Assembly (NCBI GenBank): GCA_023441105.1
Contig: JAEZQX010000034.1
Coordinates: 1-14,197, forward strand
Source of the DNA: Pseudomonadota bacterium
GTDB lineage: Bacteria; Pseudomonadota; Gammaproteobacteria; Burkholderiales; Burkholderiaceae
Direction of reading: 5' to 3'
DNA length: 14,197 nt
Shown here: piece after piece, positions 8,019-14,197 of the stretch
Layout: the number at the start of each line of letters is the position of its first letter
How positions within the stretch are numbered: position 1 is the stretch's first letter
Translations under genes and position numbers: made by a program
The notes under the pieces: generated by a model
Databases searched by the model: none
What the model was told of the DNA's origin: nothing
Seen by the model: the letters and a program-made list of their open reading frames with translations, nothing else

Positions 8019-8048
8019 AGTGTAGGGTGCTAACTCGCGGCTGTTCAA
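8019..8048 (-). promoter_or_regulatory. candidate promoter of the dehydrogenase-cytochrome unit
   Basis: On the minus strand TTGAAC (8043-8048) and TACACT (8019-8024) are separated by 18 bases, four of six matches each. Initiation near 8012 would leave a leader of about 158 bases before the ATG at 7854. The 278-base gap between the nitronate monooxygenase-like gene and the dehydrogenase makes a separate promoter likely. Confidence 0.35.
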
Positions 8049-8132
8049 GGACGCGCGCGCGTTTCACATGTGCCGCATTGTCAATAGTGCCGGGCCGGCC
8101 GCGTCCGGCAGGCCCTTCGTCCGGCTCCGGGC

Positions 8133-9176
8133 TCAGCCGAGGGGGCAACCAGCCGCGAGCTCGCGGAGCCGCTCGGCGGCGCCGACGTTGCGGCAGGCAA
8201 GCGGGTTCTGCCCGCACCACAAGGGGGAAAAATCGTCGATTCCCTGGCGTTCGCCGTGGGCCCGCAGCGGGGCGATGGCGGAGGTCGCCAACGGAAATGC
8301 CGGCGCCGCCGCGCTCATCGGGCCGATCTCGCGGATGATGCGATTGACGATGCCGCGCGCCGGCCGGCCGGTGAAGACATTGGTCAGCGCGGTATGCCGC
8401 GCGCCGTCGCGCTGCAGGGCCGCGCGATGCAGCGGCGTGATGGTCGATTCCGGACACAGCAGGAAGGCGCTGCCGGCCTGCACGCCTGCGGCGCCCAGCG
8501 CGAAGGCTGCCGCCACGCCGCGCGCGTCGCCGATGCCGCCGGCCGCGATCACCGGTACCCGCACGGCGGCGACGATCTGCGGCAGCAGGGCGAACGTGCC
8601 CACCTGCGTCGTCAGGTCGTCGGTCAGGAACATGCCGCGAGGGCCGCCGGCCGCGACACCCTGCGCGATGACGGCGGCGACGCCGTGGGCCTCCAGCCAG
8701 CGCGCCTCGTCGACGGGGGTCGCCGACGATAGGATCTTCGCGCCGGACTGCCGCACGCGATCGAGCAGGGCCGGCTCGGGCAAGCCGAAGTGGAAGCTGA
8801 CGACCGGCGGCCGGAGCTCGGCGAGGATGTCGGCGAACGCCGGCGAGAAAGGCGCCCGCCCCGGCCCCGCGGCCGCCGTCGGCTCGATGCCGCATTGGCG
8901 GTAATAGGGTGCCAGGGCCGCCATCCAGCCGGCATCGCGCGTCGGATCGGGCTGCGGCTGCCGATGGCAGAAGAAGTTGACGTTGAACGGCCGGCTGGTG
9001 CCGGCACGCAGTGCCCCGAGCTCGCGCCGCAGGCCCTCGGCATCGAGCATCGCGCAGGGTAGCGAGCCGAGGCCGCCGGCATTCGACACGGCAATCGCCA
9101 TGGCGCTGCCCTGCGCGCCCGCCCTCGGCGCCTGGTTGATCGGCAGGTCGATATCCAACAGCGCTTTCAGGCTCAT
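8133..9176 (-). CDS. nitronate monooxygenase-like FMN protein lacking the catalytic histidine
   Basis: TIM-barrel flavoprotein of 347 residues in the class I nitronate monooxygenase family, which oxidises nitronates using FMN and O2. Family motifs: NQAPRAG (14-20; usually QAPMAG), VSFHFGLP (126-133), AQGVAAGGPRG (171-181; usually AQGxEAGGHRG), GGIGDARG (213-220) and GVQAGSAFL (231-239) for the FMN phosphate, and LWCGQ (319-323). H129 is kept, but P179 stands where the catalytic base His is expected, and R18 and A175 replace Met and Glu. The change needs only one base (CCT against CAT). It may have lost or changed activity. The ATG at 9174-9176 follows CGGAGA. It begins 16 bases after the globin stop and is probably co-transcribed. 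Family call is firm; enzymatic activity is uncertain. Confidence 0.88.
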   Translation of the reverse strand: MSLKALLDIDLPINQAPRAGAQGSAMAIAVSNAGGLGSLPCAMLDAEGLRRELGALRAGTSRPFNVNFFCHRQPQPDPTRDAGWMAALAPYYRQCGIEPTAAAGPGRAPFSPAFADILAELRPPVVSFHFGLPEPALLDRVRQSGAKILSSATPVDEARWLEAHGVAAVIAQGVAAGGPRGMFLTDDLTTQVGTFALLPQIVAAVRVPVIAAGGIGDARGVAAAFALGAAGVQAGSAFLLCPESTITPLHRAALQRDGARHTALTNVFTGRPARGIVNRIIREIGPMSAAAPAFPLATSAIAPLRAHGERQGIDDFSPLWCGQNPLACRNVGAAERLRELAAGCPLG

Positions 9177-9192
9177 GTTCGTCTCCGTGTGT

Positions 9193-9606
9193 TCAGGCCG
9201 CGGCTGGCTGCAGCGCCGAGGGCGACTGGTCCGGCCGGCGATGCAACTGGTAGCCGAACCAGAGGCTTTGCGCGATGCGCTGCGCCATCTCGTCGGCGCG
9301 CTGGCTCATCGCCGCGTTGCCCAGCGTTGCCGTGGTGGTGCGAAAGAGCTTGAGCCAGCGCTGGAACAACTCGCCGCTCAGGTCCGGCAGCACGGCATGC
9401 TTCGGCATCGGCGTGCCATGGTAGCGCGCCGTGCCGCGCAGGATGGCGGACCAGAAATCGACCATCTTGCCGAGATGGTGGTCCCAGTCGCTGATGTGCG
9501 CGTCGAAAATCGGCCCCAGGGTCTCGTCGCCACGGACGTTGGCGTAGAAGGTGTGGACCAGGTTACGGACTTCGTCTTCGGTGCAGGTTTCCGGGGCGGT
9601 CTTCAT
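9193..9606 (-). CDS. group III truncated haemoglobin
   Basis: Cytoplasmic 2-over-2 globin of 137 residues. Aligned by eye to Campylobacter Ctb, the haem-pocket residues are kept: Tyr B10 = Y21 (TFYANVR), His E7 = H44 (WDHHLGKMVDFW), proximal His F8 = H70 (MPKHAVLPDL) and Trp G8 = W84 (FQRWLKLF). Ctb-type globins bind O2 tightly and are linked to nitrosative stress, so NO or O2 chemistry is the expected role. The start is the ATG at 9604-9606, where globin homology begins. It has no clear Shine-Dalgarno, and an upstream open frame encodes arginine-rich noise. An NsrR-like operator lies about 125 bases upstream, and the flavoprotein gene follows 16 bases downstream. Together they form a likely NO-responsive two-gene operon. 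Confidence 0.92.
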   Translation of the reverse strand: MKTAPETCTEDEVRNLVHTFYANVRGDETLGPIFDAHISDWDHHLGKMVDFWSAILRGTARYHGTPMPKHAVLPDLSGELFQRWLKLFRTTTATLGNAAMSQRADEMAQRIAQSLWFGYQLHRRPDQSPSALQPAAA

Positions 9607-9731
9607 GGTGCGATGGCGGGGCAGGTGGGAACCGAGTCGATCGCCGCACCGGTCCGCGCGACAACCCTTTCGGGCGGAAAGCGTCGGCTGGCGGACGTCG
9701 AACGAGGCAGCATCGATCAGTCGGGGCGGAT

Positions 9732-9754
9732 AAGATTCATTTAGAGTATATCTT
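9732..9754 (-). promoter_or_regulatory. NsrR-like operator upstream of the globin operon
   Basis: A 23-base site centred on 9743 has left half AAGATTCATTT (9732-9742) and right half GAGTATATCTT (9744-9754). Against the published-type NsrR consensus, whose halves are AAGATGYATTT and AAATRCATCTT with one central base (from memory), 18 of 22 defined positions agree. Outer arms extend the symmetry: GGATAAGAT (9728-9736) is the exact inverse of ATCTTATCC (9750-9758). The site covers the -10 box of the globin operon, the geometry of a repressor that is released by NO. No nsrR gene is in the window. Confidence 0.65.
9745..9750 (-). promoter_or_regulatory. -10 box of the globin operon
   Basis: On the minus strand TATACT matches five of six positions of TATAAT and sits inside the NsrR-like palindrome. 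A -35 element is poor: the best nearby hexamers (in 9768-9776) do not resemble TTGACA, so an activator or weak promoter is possible. Initiation near 9738 gives a leader of about 130 bases before the globin ATG. Confidence 0.45.
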
Positions 9755-9792
9755 ATCCAGTGCACCCGGCGTCTTATCCAGTGCGCCCGGCG
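9751..9792. repeat. two 21-bp tandem repeats beside the NsrR-like site
   Basis: Units at 9751-9771 and 9772-9792 begin TCTTATCCAGTGC and end CCCGGCG. They differ only at base 14 (A or G). The first unit supplies the right arm of the palindrome, so the octamer GGATAAGA occurs three times around the promoter: twice in tandem on the minus strand and once inverted on the plus strand at 9728. A 21-base period is two helical turns, so proteins on successive copies would face the same side. Confidence 0.8.
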
Positions 9793-9876
9793 CCGGAGCC
9801 GGCCGGAACCAGCCATCCCGGGCATGGCCGCAACGGCCGCAACGTCGCCGTACTCCACCGCCAGCGGCCGGAACGG

Positions 9877-10860
9877 TCACTCGGCGGTGATGCCGCCGCG
9901 TTTCACCACCTTCTCCCAGCGATCCGCATCCCGGGAGATGAGGGTCGCGAACTCCTCGGCGGAGGAAGTGGCCGGCACCATGCCCTGGGACTCGAATGCC
10001 TTGGCGACCGATGGCATCTTCAGGACCGCCGCGATTTCCTTGCCGAGCCGTTCGACGACGTCGGAGGGAGTTCCTTTCGGCGCCAGCACGCCGTACCACA
10101 TGTCGACGTCGTCCGAGGTGACGCCGGCCTCCTTGAGCGTCGGCACATCGGGTAGCTGGGCCTGGCGCTCGGCGCTGCCGGTGGCGAGCGCCTTCAGCTT
10201 GCCGGCCTGGATGTGCTGGAGCGCGACGTGCACCGGCAGGAACATGAAGTCGATGCGTCCGCCAAGCAGGTCGGTGACCGCGCCGGCGGTGCCCTTGTAC
10301 GGGACGTGCAGCATTTCCACCCCGGTAGTCTGCAGGAACAGCGCCATCGACAGGTGATGCGGCGTGCCCACGCCGGGCGTTGCATAAGTGAGCTTGCCGG
10401 GCGCGGCCTTGGCCGCCTTGACCACGTCCGCGACCGTGGCCGCCTGCTGCGCCTGCGGGTTGGTGACCAGCAGCAGCGTGCCCCAGGACGTGAGGCTGAC
10501 GGGCGTGAAATCCGCGACCGGATCGTAGGGCAGCGACTTGTAGAGGCTGCGGTTCATGACCAGCGTGCTCACCTGCACCAGCAGCGTGTAGCCGTCCGGC
10601 TTGGCATGCGCGGCCTTCTCGCTGCCGATGTTGCCGCTCGCCCCGGGCACATTGCTGACCACCACCGGCTGGCCGAGTTGGGCGGGCAGGTGGTTGGCCA
10701 GCTGTCGCGCGATCAGGTCGATGCCGGTGCCGGGCGTGTAGGGCACGACCAGGGTGACCGGATGGTCGGGCCAGGCGTAGGCCACGCTGCTGCCCCATGC
10801 CGCAGCCAGCAGCAGGGCGCGGATGCCGAGCCGGCGGATGCGCTTCATTTTCTCGATCAT
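9877..10860 (-). CDS. Bug-family (TctC-like) periplasmic solute-binding protein
   Basis: Second tripartite tricarboxylate-type receptor, 327 residues. The signal peptide starts MIEKMKRIRRLGIRALLLAA and ends near AYA-W at residue 29. Mature motifs: HPVTLVVPYTPGTGIDLIAR, NVPGASGNIGSEKAA (family NRPGAxGxIG) and KPDGYTLLV, then LHVPYKGTAGAVTDLLGG in the ligand-binding region. The start is the ATG at 10858-10860, which overlaps the TGA of the FAD hydroxylase (ATGA) and has TGGAGA about seven bases upstream; the internal ATG at 10846-10848 is less likely. Being the last gene of a coupled trio, it probably delivers the substrate or an analogue for the hydroxylase. There is no membrane component nearby. 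Ligand unknown. Confidence 0.92.
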   Translation of the reverse strand: MIEKMKRIRRLGIRALLLAAAWGSSVAYAWPDHPVTLVVPYTPGTGIDLIARQLANHLPAQLGQPVVVSNVPGASGNIGSEKAAHAKPDGYTLLVQVSTLVMNRSLYKSLPYDPVADFTPVSLTSWGTLLLVTNPQAQQAATVADVVKAAKAAPGKLTYATPGVGTPHHLSMALFLQTTGVEMLHVPYKGTAGAVTDLLGGRIDFMFLPVHVALQHIQAGKLKALATGSAERQAQLPDVPTLKEAGVTSDDVDMWYGVLAPKGTPSDVVERLGKEIAAVLKMPSVAKAFESQGMVPATSSAEEFATLISRDADRWEKVVKRGGITAE

Positions 10861-12146
10861 CGACCATCTCCAGTGGAATCGGCGCGGCTGCGCACATAGG
10901 AAGTGCGCGCCTTGAGCCGCGCGGGGTCGTAGCCGGCCACGCGCTTGTAGTTGTCCGAGATCGCCTGCAGCTCCTCGATGCCGGCGATGTCGTCGATATG
11001 GCGGAACGCTTGCCCGCCCGAACGCTCGTGCACCAGCCGCAGGATGGCATCCGGCGGATTGGTGCGGTTGGTCAGCACGACCTCGGTGGTGGCCCGCACC
11101 CGCTCCCGGTCGTAGTCCTCCAGCGCCTCCTGCCCGACGCCGGCCTGCTGGAGCGCGCCGGCCAGGTAGCGGGCATCGAGGATCGCCTGGCCGGCACCGT
11201 TGGAGCCGCGCGGCACCATCGGATGGGCGGCATCGCCGAGCAAGGTGACCCTGCCGTGCGTCCAGCGCGGCAGCGGATCCTGGTCGACCATCGGATATTC
11301 GAGCACCGAGTCGGCGGCGCGGATCAGGGCGGGCACGTCGAGCCAGTCGAAGTGCCAGTCGGCGAAGGCCGGCAGGAAATCTTCCAGCCGGCCGGCCCGG
11401 CTCCAGTCGCGTTGCGCCGGCCGCGGCGATTCGATCTCCGCCACCCAGTTGACCAGCTGGCGGCCGTCTTCGTCGATGGCATCGCGGATCGGATAGATCA
11501 CCATCTTCCCGACCGACAGCCAGCCTGCCCGAATCATGCTGGCCCCGGAAAGGATCGGTTGCCAGCGCGTCACCCCGCGCCACATGTTGACGCCGGAGTA
11601 GCGCGGCGCTCCCTCGTCCGGATAGAGCTGCTTGCGCAGCGCCGAATGGATGCCGTCGCAGCCGACAACCACCCCCGCGCGCACCGGCGGCAGGGCCGTG
11701 CCGTCCGCCGCCGCGAAGCGCAGGTCGACGCCGCGCTCGTCCTGGCTGAAGCCGCTGCAGGCGTGGCCGCAGACGACGCTGTCCGGTCCGAGCCGCGCCA
11801 GGGTCGCGGCGAGCAGCAGCGACTGCAGGTCGCCGCGATGGATCGAGAACTGCGGCCAGTCGTAGCCCGCTTCCAGTCCAGCCGGCTCGCGGTAGATCAG
11901 TTGCCCGTGGCGGTTGAAGAAGGCCGACTCGCGGGTGCGAACCGCGACCGCATCGAGCGCCGTCAGCAAGCCGAGCTCGTCGAGCTCCCGCACCGCATGC
12001 GGCAGCAGGTTGATGCCGACGCCCAGCGGCTTCAGGGACGGCACCGCCTCGTACACCCGGCAACCGATGCCGGTCTGGTGCAGGCTGAGCGCCAGGCACA
12101 GCCCGCCGACGCCGGCACCGACGATGGCGACGTCCACCTCGTTCAT
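10857..12146 (-). CDS. PhzS-like FAD-dependent hydroxylase
   Basis: Group A flavoprotein monooxygenase of 429 residues. The three FAD fingerprints are present: GAGVGG at 10-15 (Rossmann), GCDGIHSALR at 162-171 (DG motif) and GRVTLLGDAAHPMVPRGSNG at 298-317 (GD motif). Segments such as KPLGVGINLLPHAV (39-52), PQFSIHRGDLQ (98-108), NMWRGVT (187-193) and LEYPMVDQDPLPRW (282-295) closely follow remembered Pseudomonas PhzS, which hydroxylates a phenazine. No phenazine synthesis genes are present, so an aromatic or heteroaromatic catabolic substrate is more likely. The start ATG (12144-12146) overlaps the stop of the pentapeptide gene, and its stop overlaps the receptor start; both overlaps are ATGA, implying coupled translation. 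There is no signal peptide, so it is cytoplasmic. Confidence 0.9.
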   Translation of the reverse strand: MNEVDVAIVGAGVGGLCLALSLHQTGIGCRVYEAVPSLKPLGVGINLLPHAVRELDELGLLTALDAVAVRTRESAFFNRHGQLIYREPAGLEAGYDWPQFSIHRGDLQSLLLAATLARLGPDSVVCGHACSGFSQDERGVDLRFAAADGTALPPVRAGVVVGCDGIHSALRKQLYPDEGAPRYSGVNMWRGVTRWQPILSGASMIRAGWLSVGKMVIYPIRDAIDEDGRQLVNWVAEIESPRPAQRDWSRAGRLEDFLPAFADWHFDWLDVPALIRAADSVLEYPMVDQDPLPRWTHGRVTLLGDAAHPMVPRGSNGAGQAILDARYLAGALQQAGVGQEALEDYDRERVRATTEVVLTNRTNPPDAILRLVHERSGGQAFRHIDDIAGIEELQAISDNYKRVAGYDPARLKARTSYVRSRADSTGDGR

Positions 12147-12928
12147 CGCACGGCGCGCCCGACGTTCTCGGCGCTCTCGAGACCCTTGGCCTGGTCCAAC
12201 CCCTTCGCGTCGCGCAGGATGACGCCGTCCAGGTCGGCCTCCGTGAAATCGGCGCCGGTCACGTCGGCGCCCGAGAGGTTGGCGCCGGCGAGCTTGACGC
12301 GGAAGAAGTTCGCGCCGCGCAGGTTGCTGTCGCGCAGGTTGGCGAACATCATCAGGGAGCGATTGACGTCGGCGCCGGCGAGATTGACACCGGCGAGGTT
12401 CGCGCTCGACAGGTCGGTGCGCATCTGACCCATTCCCTGGTTCCTGATATTGACGCCGATCCGCGACTCGCTCAGGTCGGCGCCTGCCAGGTTGGCATTC
12501 GGCAGGTCGGCGATCATCCGCACGCCGCGCATCCTGGCGCCGGCGAAGTTCGGTCGCTCCTTGACCTCGCCGCCCAGGACCACCACCGACAACAGGCTGG
12601 CGCCGGTCAGATCCGCGCCGCCGAAATTCGTGCCCATCAGCCAGGCGCCGTTGAGGTTGGCCTTGCGCAGGTTGGCTCCGCGCAGGTCGCAGTTGACCAG
12701 CTTGGCGCCGAAGAGACTTGCGCCCTCGAGGGTGACGTTGCGCAGGTCGAGGCCGCTCAGGTCGAGGGCGGAGAGATCCTTGCCGGTCAGGTCTGCCGGT
12801 GCCGCGGCGCTGGCCGTGGCGAGGCGTTCCTTGAGCTGGTCGAGCGTCAGGTCGGCGGCGGCTGCGGGCACCCATGTGTGTGCCGCAAGTAGGGCGCACC
12901 AGGCGACGAGGGATCGTCGTGCAGACAT
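12143..12928 (-). CDS. exported pentapeptide-repeat protein
   Basis: A 261-residue protein with a Sec signal (SLVAWCALLAAHTWVPAAAA, cleaved near residue 25). A short helical stretch LTLDQLKERLATA follows, then two runs of A(D/N)LxG-type pentapeptides at about 46-115 and 127-243. The runs are interrupted near 116-126 and 155-172. Such repeats fold as a right-handed square beta-helix; function ranges from DNA mimicry to scaffolding. The signal argues against a gyrase-protecting role and for a periplasmic scaffold or binding surface. The ATG at 12926-12928 is supported by AGGAGA (spacing about 8) and the signal peptide; an earlier in-frame ATG at 13031-13033 adds an arginine-rich stretch unlike a protein N-terminus. 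It is the first gene of the trio with the FAD hydroxylase. Biochemical role unknown. Confidence 0.88.
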   Translation of the reverse strand: MSARRSLVAWCALLAAHTWVPAAAADLTLDQLKERLATASAAAPADLTGKDLSALDLSGLDLRNVTLEGASLFGAKLVNCDLRGANLRKANLNGAWLMGTNFGGADLTGASLLSVVVLGGEVKERPNFAGARMRGVRMIADLPNANLAGADLSESRIGVNIRNQGMGQMRTDLSSANLAGVNLAGADVNRSLMMFANLRDSNLRGANFFRVKLAGANLSGADVTGADFTEADLDGVILRDAKGLDQAKGLESAENVGRAVR

Positions 12929-12980
12929 GGCGTGGTCTCCTGATTGGCCGGCCGTTCGCTGGCGCCGCCGACTCGTGCCG

Positions 12981-13000
12981 AGGGGGCTCAAAGGGGGCTC
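12981..13000. repeat. 9-bp direct repeat, 11-bp period
   Basis: AGGGGGCTC at 12981-12989 recurs at 12992-13000 in the 151-base gap between yicC and the pentapeptide gene. The spacing is one helical turn, so an operator is possible, but nothing else supports it. No convincing promoter was found in this gap: TTGCTC and TAGCAT near 13050-13079 are spaced by 19. Confidence 0.4.
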
Positions 13001-13079
13001 CGACCGCGTGGCGGTTGCCTGCGCCGCGGCCATGCCCGTTCAGTCGGGATGCTAGCCCAATCGGCGCAGGGGCGAGCAA

Positions 13080-14108
13080 CTACTCCAGGTTCTGCACCTG
13101 CTCGCGCATCTGCTCGATCAGCAGCTTGAGCGCCACCGCGCCGTCGGTGACGGCCACCCCGCTCGCCTTGGACGCCAAGGTATTGGCCTCGCGATTGAGC
13201 TCCTGGGTGAGGAAGTCGAGGCGCTTGCCGACTGCGCCGCCGTGCTCGAGCGCCCGCAGCACTTCGGCGAAGTGGATCGTCAGCCGGTTGAATTCCTCGG
13301 TCACGTCGCCGCGCAGGCCCAGCAGCGCCACCTCCTGGCGGATGCGGGCGAACGTCTCTTCCGAGGGGATGCCGCTCGCGGCCTGCGGCATGGCCTCCTC
13401 GAGCCGCGCCGTCAGCCGCGCCTGCGCCGCTGCCAGCAGTTCCGGCACCAGCGGCTCGAGCGACGCGACGACCGCCTTCATCTCCTCGACATGGCCGACG
13501 ATGGCGGCCGCCAGGCGCTGGCCTTCGCGTTCCCGGCTGGCGACGAAATCGGCCAGCACCTGGGCGACGAGCGGCTGCAGCGCCGGCCACCGGCGATCGC
13601 CGGGGAGGTCGCCGGCGTCGGCGGCCGCCCCGGTCGAACCGCCGCCTGGGCCTTCCTCGGCGCCGCCGGCCGTGCCCGCCGCTGCACCGTTGCCGTGGGC
13701 CTGCCAGCGCAGGTAGTCGGCGACCGTCATCGGCGCCGCCGCCGGGGCCAGCTCGCGGATGCGGGCATCGGCGCGAGCCAGGCTGGCGATGAGGGCCTCG
13801 TCGAGCTGGATGCCGCCGGCGTCGGTATCGCGGCTGCGCAGCTGCAGCCGGCATTCCACCTTGCCCCGCTTCACCACCGCGCCGATCCGCTCGCGCAGCA
13901 GCGGCTCCAGGGCGCGCGATTCGTCGCCCAGGCGGAACTGCAGGTCGGTGAAGCGCGAATTGACCGACCGCAACTCGAGGGTGGCGCGGCCGAACGGCGT
14001 GTCCTCGGAACGGTGCGCGTAGCCGGTCATGCTACGGACGGTCTTGCGGGCAGGACGGGCGGCGGCGGTTGCGGCGGAAACGCCTTCGTCCTTCTGGTGA
14101 GAGTGCAT
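13080..14108 (-). CDS. yicC: YicC family endoribonuclease
   Basis: YicC/YloC-type protein, 342 residues against roughly 290 in E. coli. Recent work assigns endoribonuclease activity to this family. The N-terminal part carries RSMTGYA (25-31), LELRSVNSRF (44-53), LEPLLRERI and RGKVECRL (81-88). The C-terminal part carries AVGKRLDFLTQELNREANTL (family near-identical), ASKA and LIEQMREQVQNLE at the end. The extra length is an N-terminal tail of about 24 residues and an Ala/Gly-rich low-complexity insert at about 139-172. The ATG at 14106-14108 has AAGGG four bases upstream. The ATG at 14028-14030 (M27), where homology starts, is the alternative and lacks a ribosome site. Normally followed by gmk in relatives; here it is followed by the accessory block. 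It is divergent from the kinase-like gene. Confidence 0.94.
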   Translation of the reverse strand: MHSHQKDEGVSAATAAARPARKTVRSMTGYAHRSEDTPFGRATLELRSVNSRFTDLQFRLGDESRALEPLLRERIGAVVKRGKVECRLQLRSRDTDAGGIQLDEALIASLARADARIRELAPAAAPMTVADYLRWQAHGNGAAAGTAGGAEEGPGGGSTGAAADAGDLPGDRRWPALQPLVAQVLADFVASREREGQRLAAAIVGHVEEMKAVVASLEPLVPELLAAAQARLTARLEEAMPQAASGIPSEETFARIRQEVALLGLRGDVTEEFNRLTIHFAEVLRALEHGGAVGKRLDFLTQELNREANTLASKASGVAVTDGAVALKLLIEQMREQVQNLE

Positions 14109-14118
14109 GTAACCCTTT

Positions 14119-14124
14119 TACAAT
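14119..14124 (+). promoter_or_regulatory. -10 box of the kinase-like gene; possible leaderless start
   Basis: TACAAT matches five of six positions of TATAAT and ends six bases before the ATG at 14131. Transcription would therefore begin at or within a base of the start codon. The -35 would fall near 14095-14101 (TGGTGA, three of six), inside the yicC coding start. Only AGG touches the ATG, too close for a normal Shine-Dalgarno. Confidence 0.4.
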
Positions 14125-14130
14125 CGCAGG

Positions 14131-14197
14131 ATGGCAACCCAGCACAACGCACCGCTTCCGGAAGGTCTCGAGGCAGGCGGCTATCGCATTGTAAGAA
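14131..14197 (+). CDS. probable serine/threonine protein kinase, 5' fragment
   Basis: Open from ATG at 14131 to the window edge, 22 codons: MATQHNAPLPEG, then LEAGGYRIVR. The pattern L-x-GGYRIVR is how many bacterial Hanks-type kinases begin just before the glycine loop, and a Ser/Thr kinase gene lies next to yicC in several Burkholderiales (remembered gene order). Too little sequence is present to see any catalytic motif, so the identity is an inference. It is divergent from yicC with only 22 bases between the two ATGs. Confidence 0.55.
   Translation, partial: MATQHNAPLPEGLEAGGYRIVR

Noticed and set aside
8065..8072. Palindrome CACATGTG
   Set aside because: Eight bases only, with no flanking symmetry and no link to a known regulator.
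8079..8084. Perfect TTGACA on the minus strand between the nitronate monooxygenase-like and dehydrogenase genes
   Set aside because: The expected -10 position is a run of CG dinucleotides with no match, so it was not called a promoter.
7855..8895. Upstream extension of the dehydrogenase frame through the nitronate monooxygenase-like gene
   Set aside because: It is arginine-rich noise in another frame of a real gene. The signal peptide and AGGAGA support the start at 7854.
9826..9843. Tandem GGCCGCAAC pair after the second Bug gene
   Set aside because: Short and GC-rich, without a hairpin plus T-tract, so no terminator or array could be supported.
12147..13079. Upstream extension of the FAD hydroxylase frame
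   Set aside because: It overlaps the pentapeptide-repeat gene in another frame. The FAD motif begins right after the ATG at 12146.

Overview
The window is GC-rich DNA with the coding style of a Burkholderiales-type betaproteobacterium. Three things point there: the pair yicC and gmk next to the start of a serine/threonine-kinase-like gene, two Bug-type (TctC family) periplasmic receptors, and a high density of catabolic genes. This assignment is inferred from gene content and remembered gene order, not from a database search.

The two ends are housekeeping. At the left is gmk (guanylate kinase, minus strand). At the right is yicC (minus strand), with the first 22 codons of a probable protein kinase reading away from it only 22 bases on. 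In many Burkholderiales yicC and gmk are neighbours. Here about 12 kb of accessory genes lie between them.

The accessory block, read left to right: (1) tarD-like D-tartrate dehydratase and an AMP-forming acyl-CoA synthetase, both minus. (2) A lone plus-strand EVE-like/HNH endonuclease with lower GC, probably a modified-DNA restriction enzyme. (3) A plus-strand Bug receptor with a good promoter and ribosome site. (4) A minus-strand pair, a PQQ-type sorbosone dehydrogenase and a small cytochrome c, overlapping by 4 nt; together they look like a periplasmic oxidation module. (5) A minus-strand pair, a group III truncated haemoglobin followed by a nitronate-monooxygenase-like flavoprotein. Upstream is a palindrome that closely resembles the NsrR (nitric oxide sensor) operator and covers a TATACT -10 box. 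(6) A minus-strand trio joined by two ATGA overlaps: an exported pentapeptide-repeat protein, a PhzS-like FAD hydroxylase and a second Bug receptor.

The best candidate for something new is module 5. It is a putatively NO-controlled globin plus flavoprotein operon whose flavoprotein keeps the class I nitronate monooxygenase fold motifs but has proline where the family has its catalytic histidine. Module 6 is the second candidate. No tRNA, rRNA, CRISPR array, transposase or integrase was seen, and no gap between genes exceeds 300 bases.
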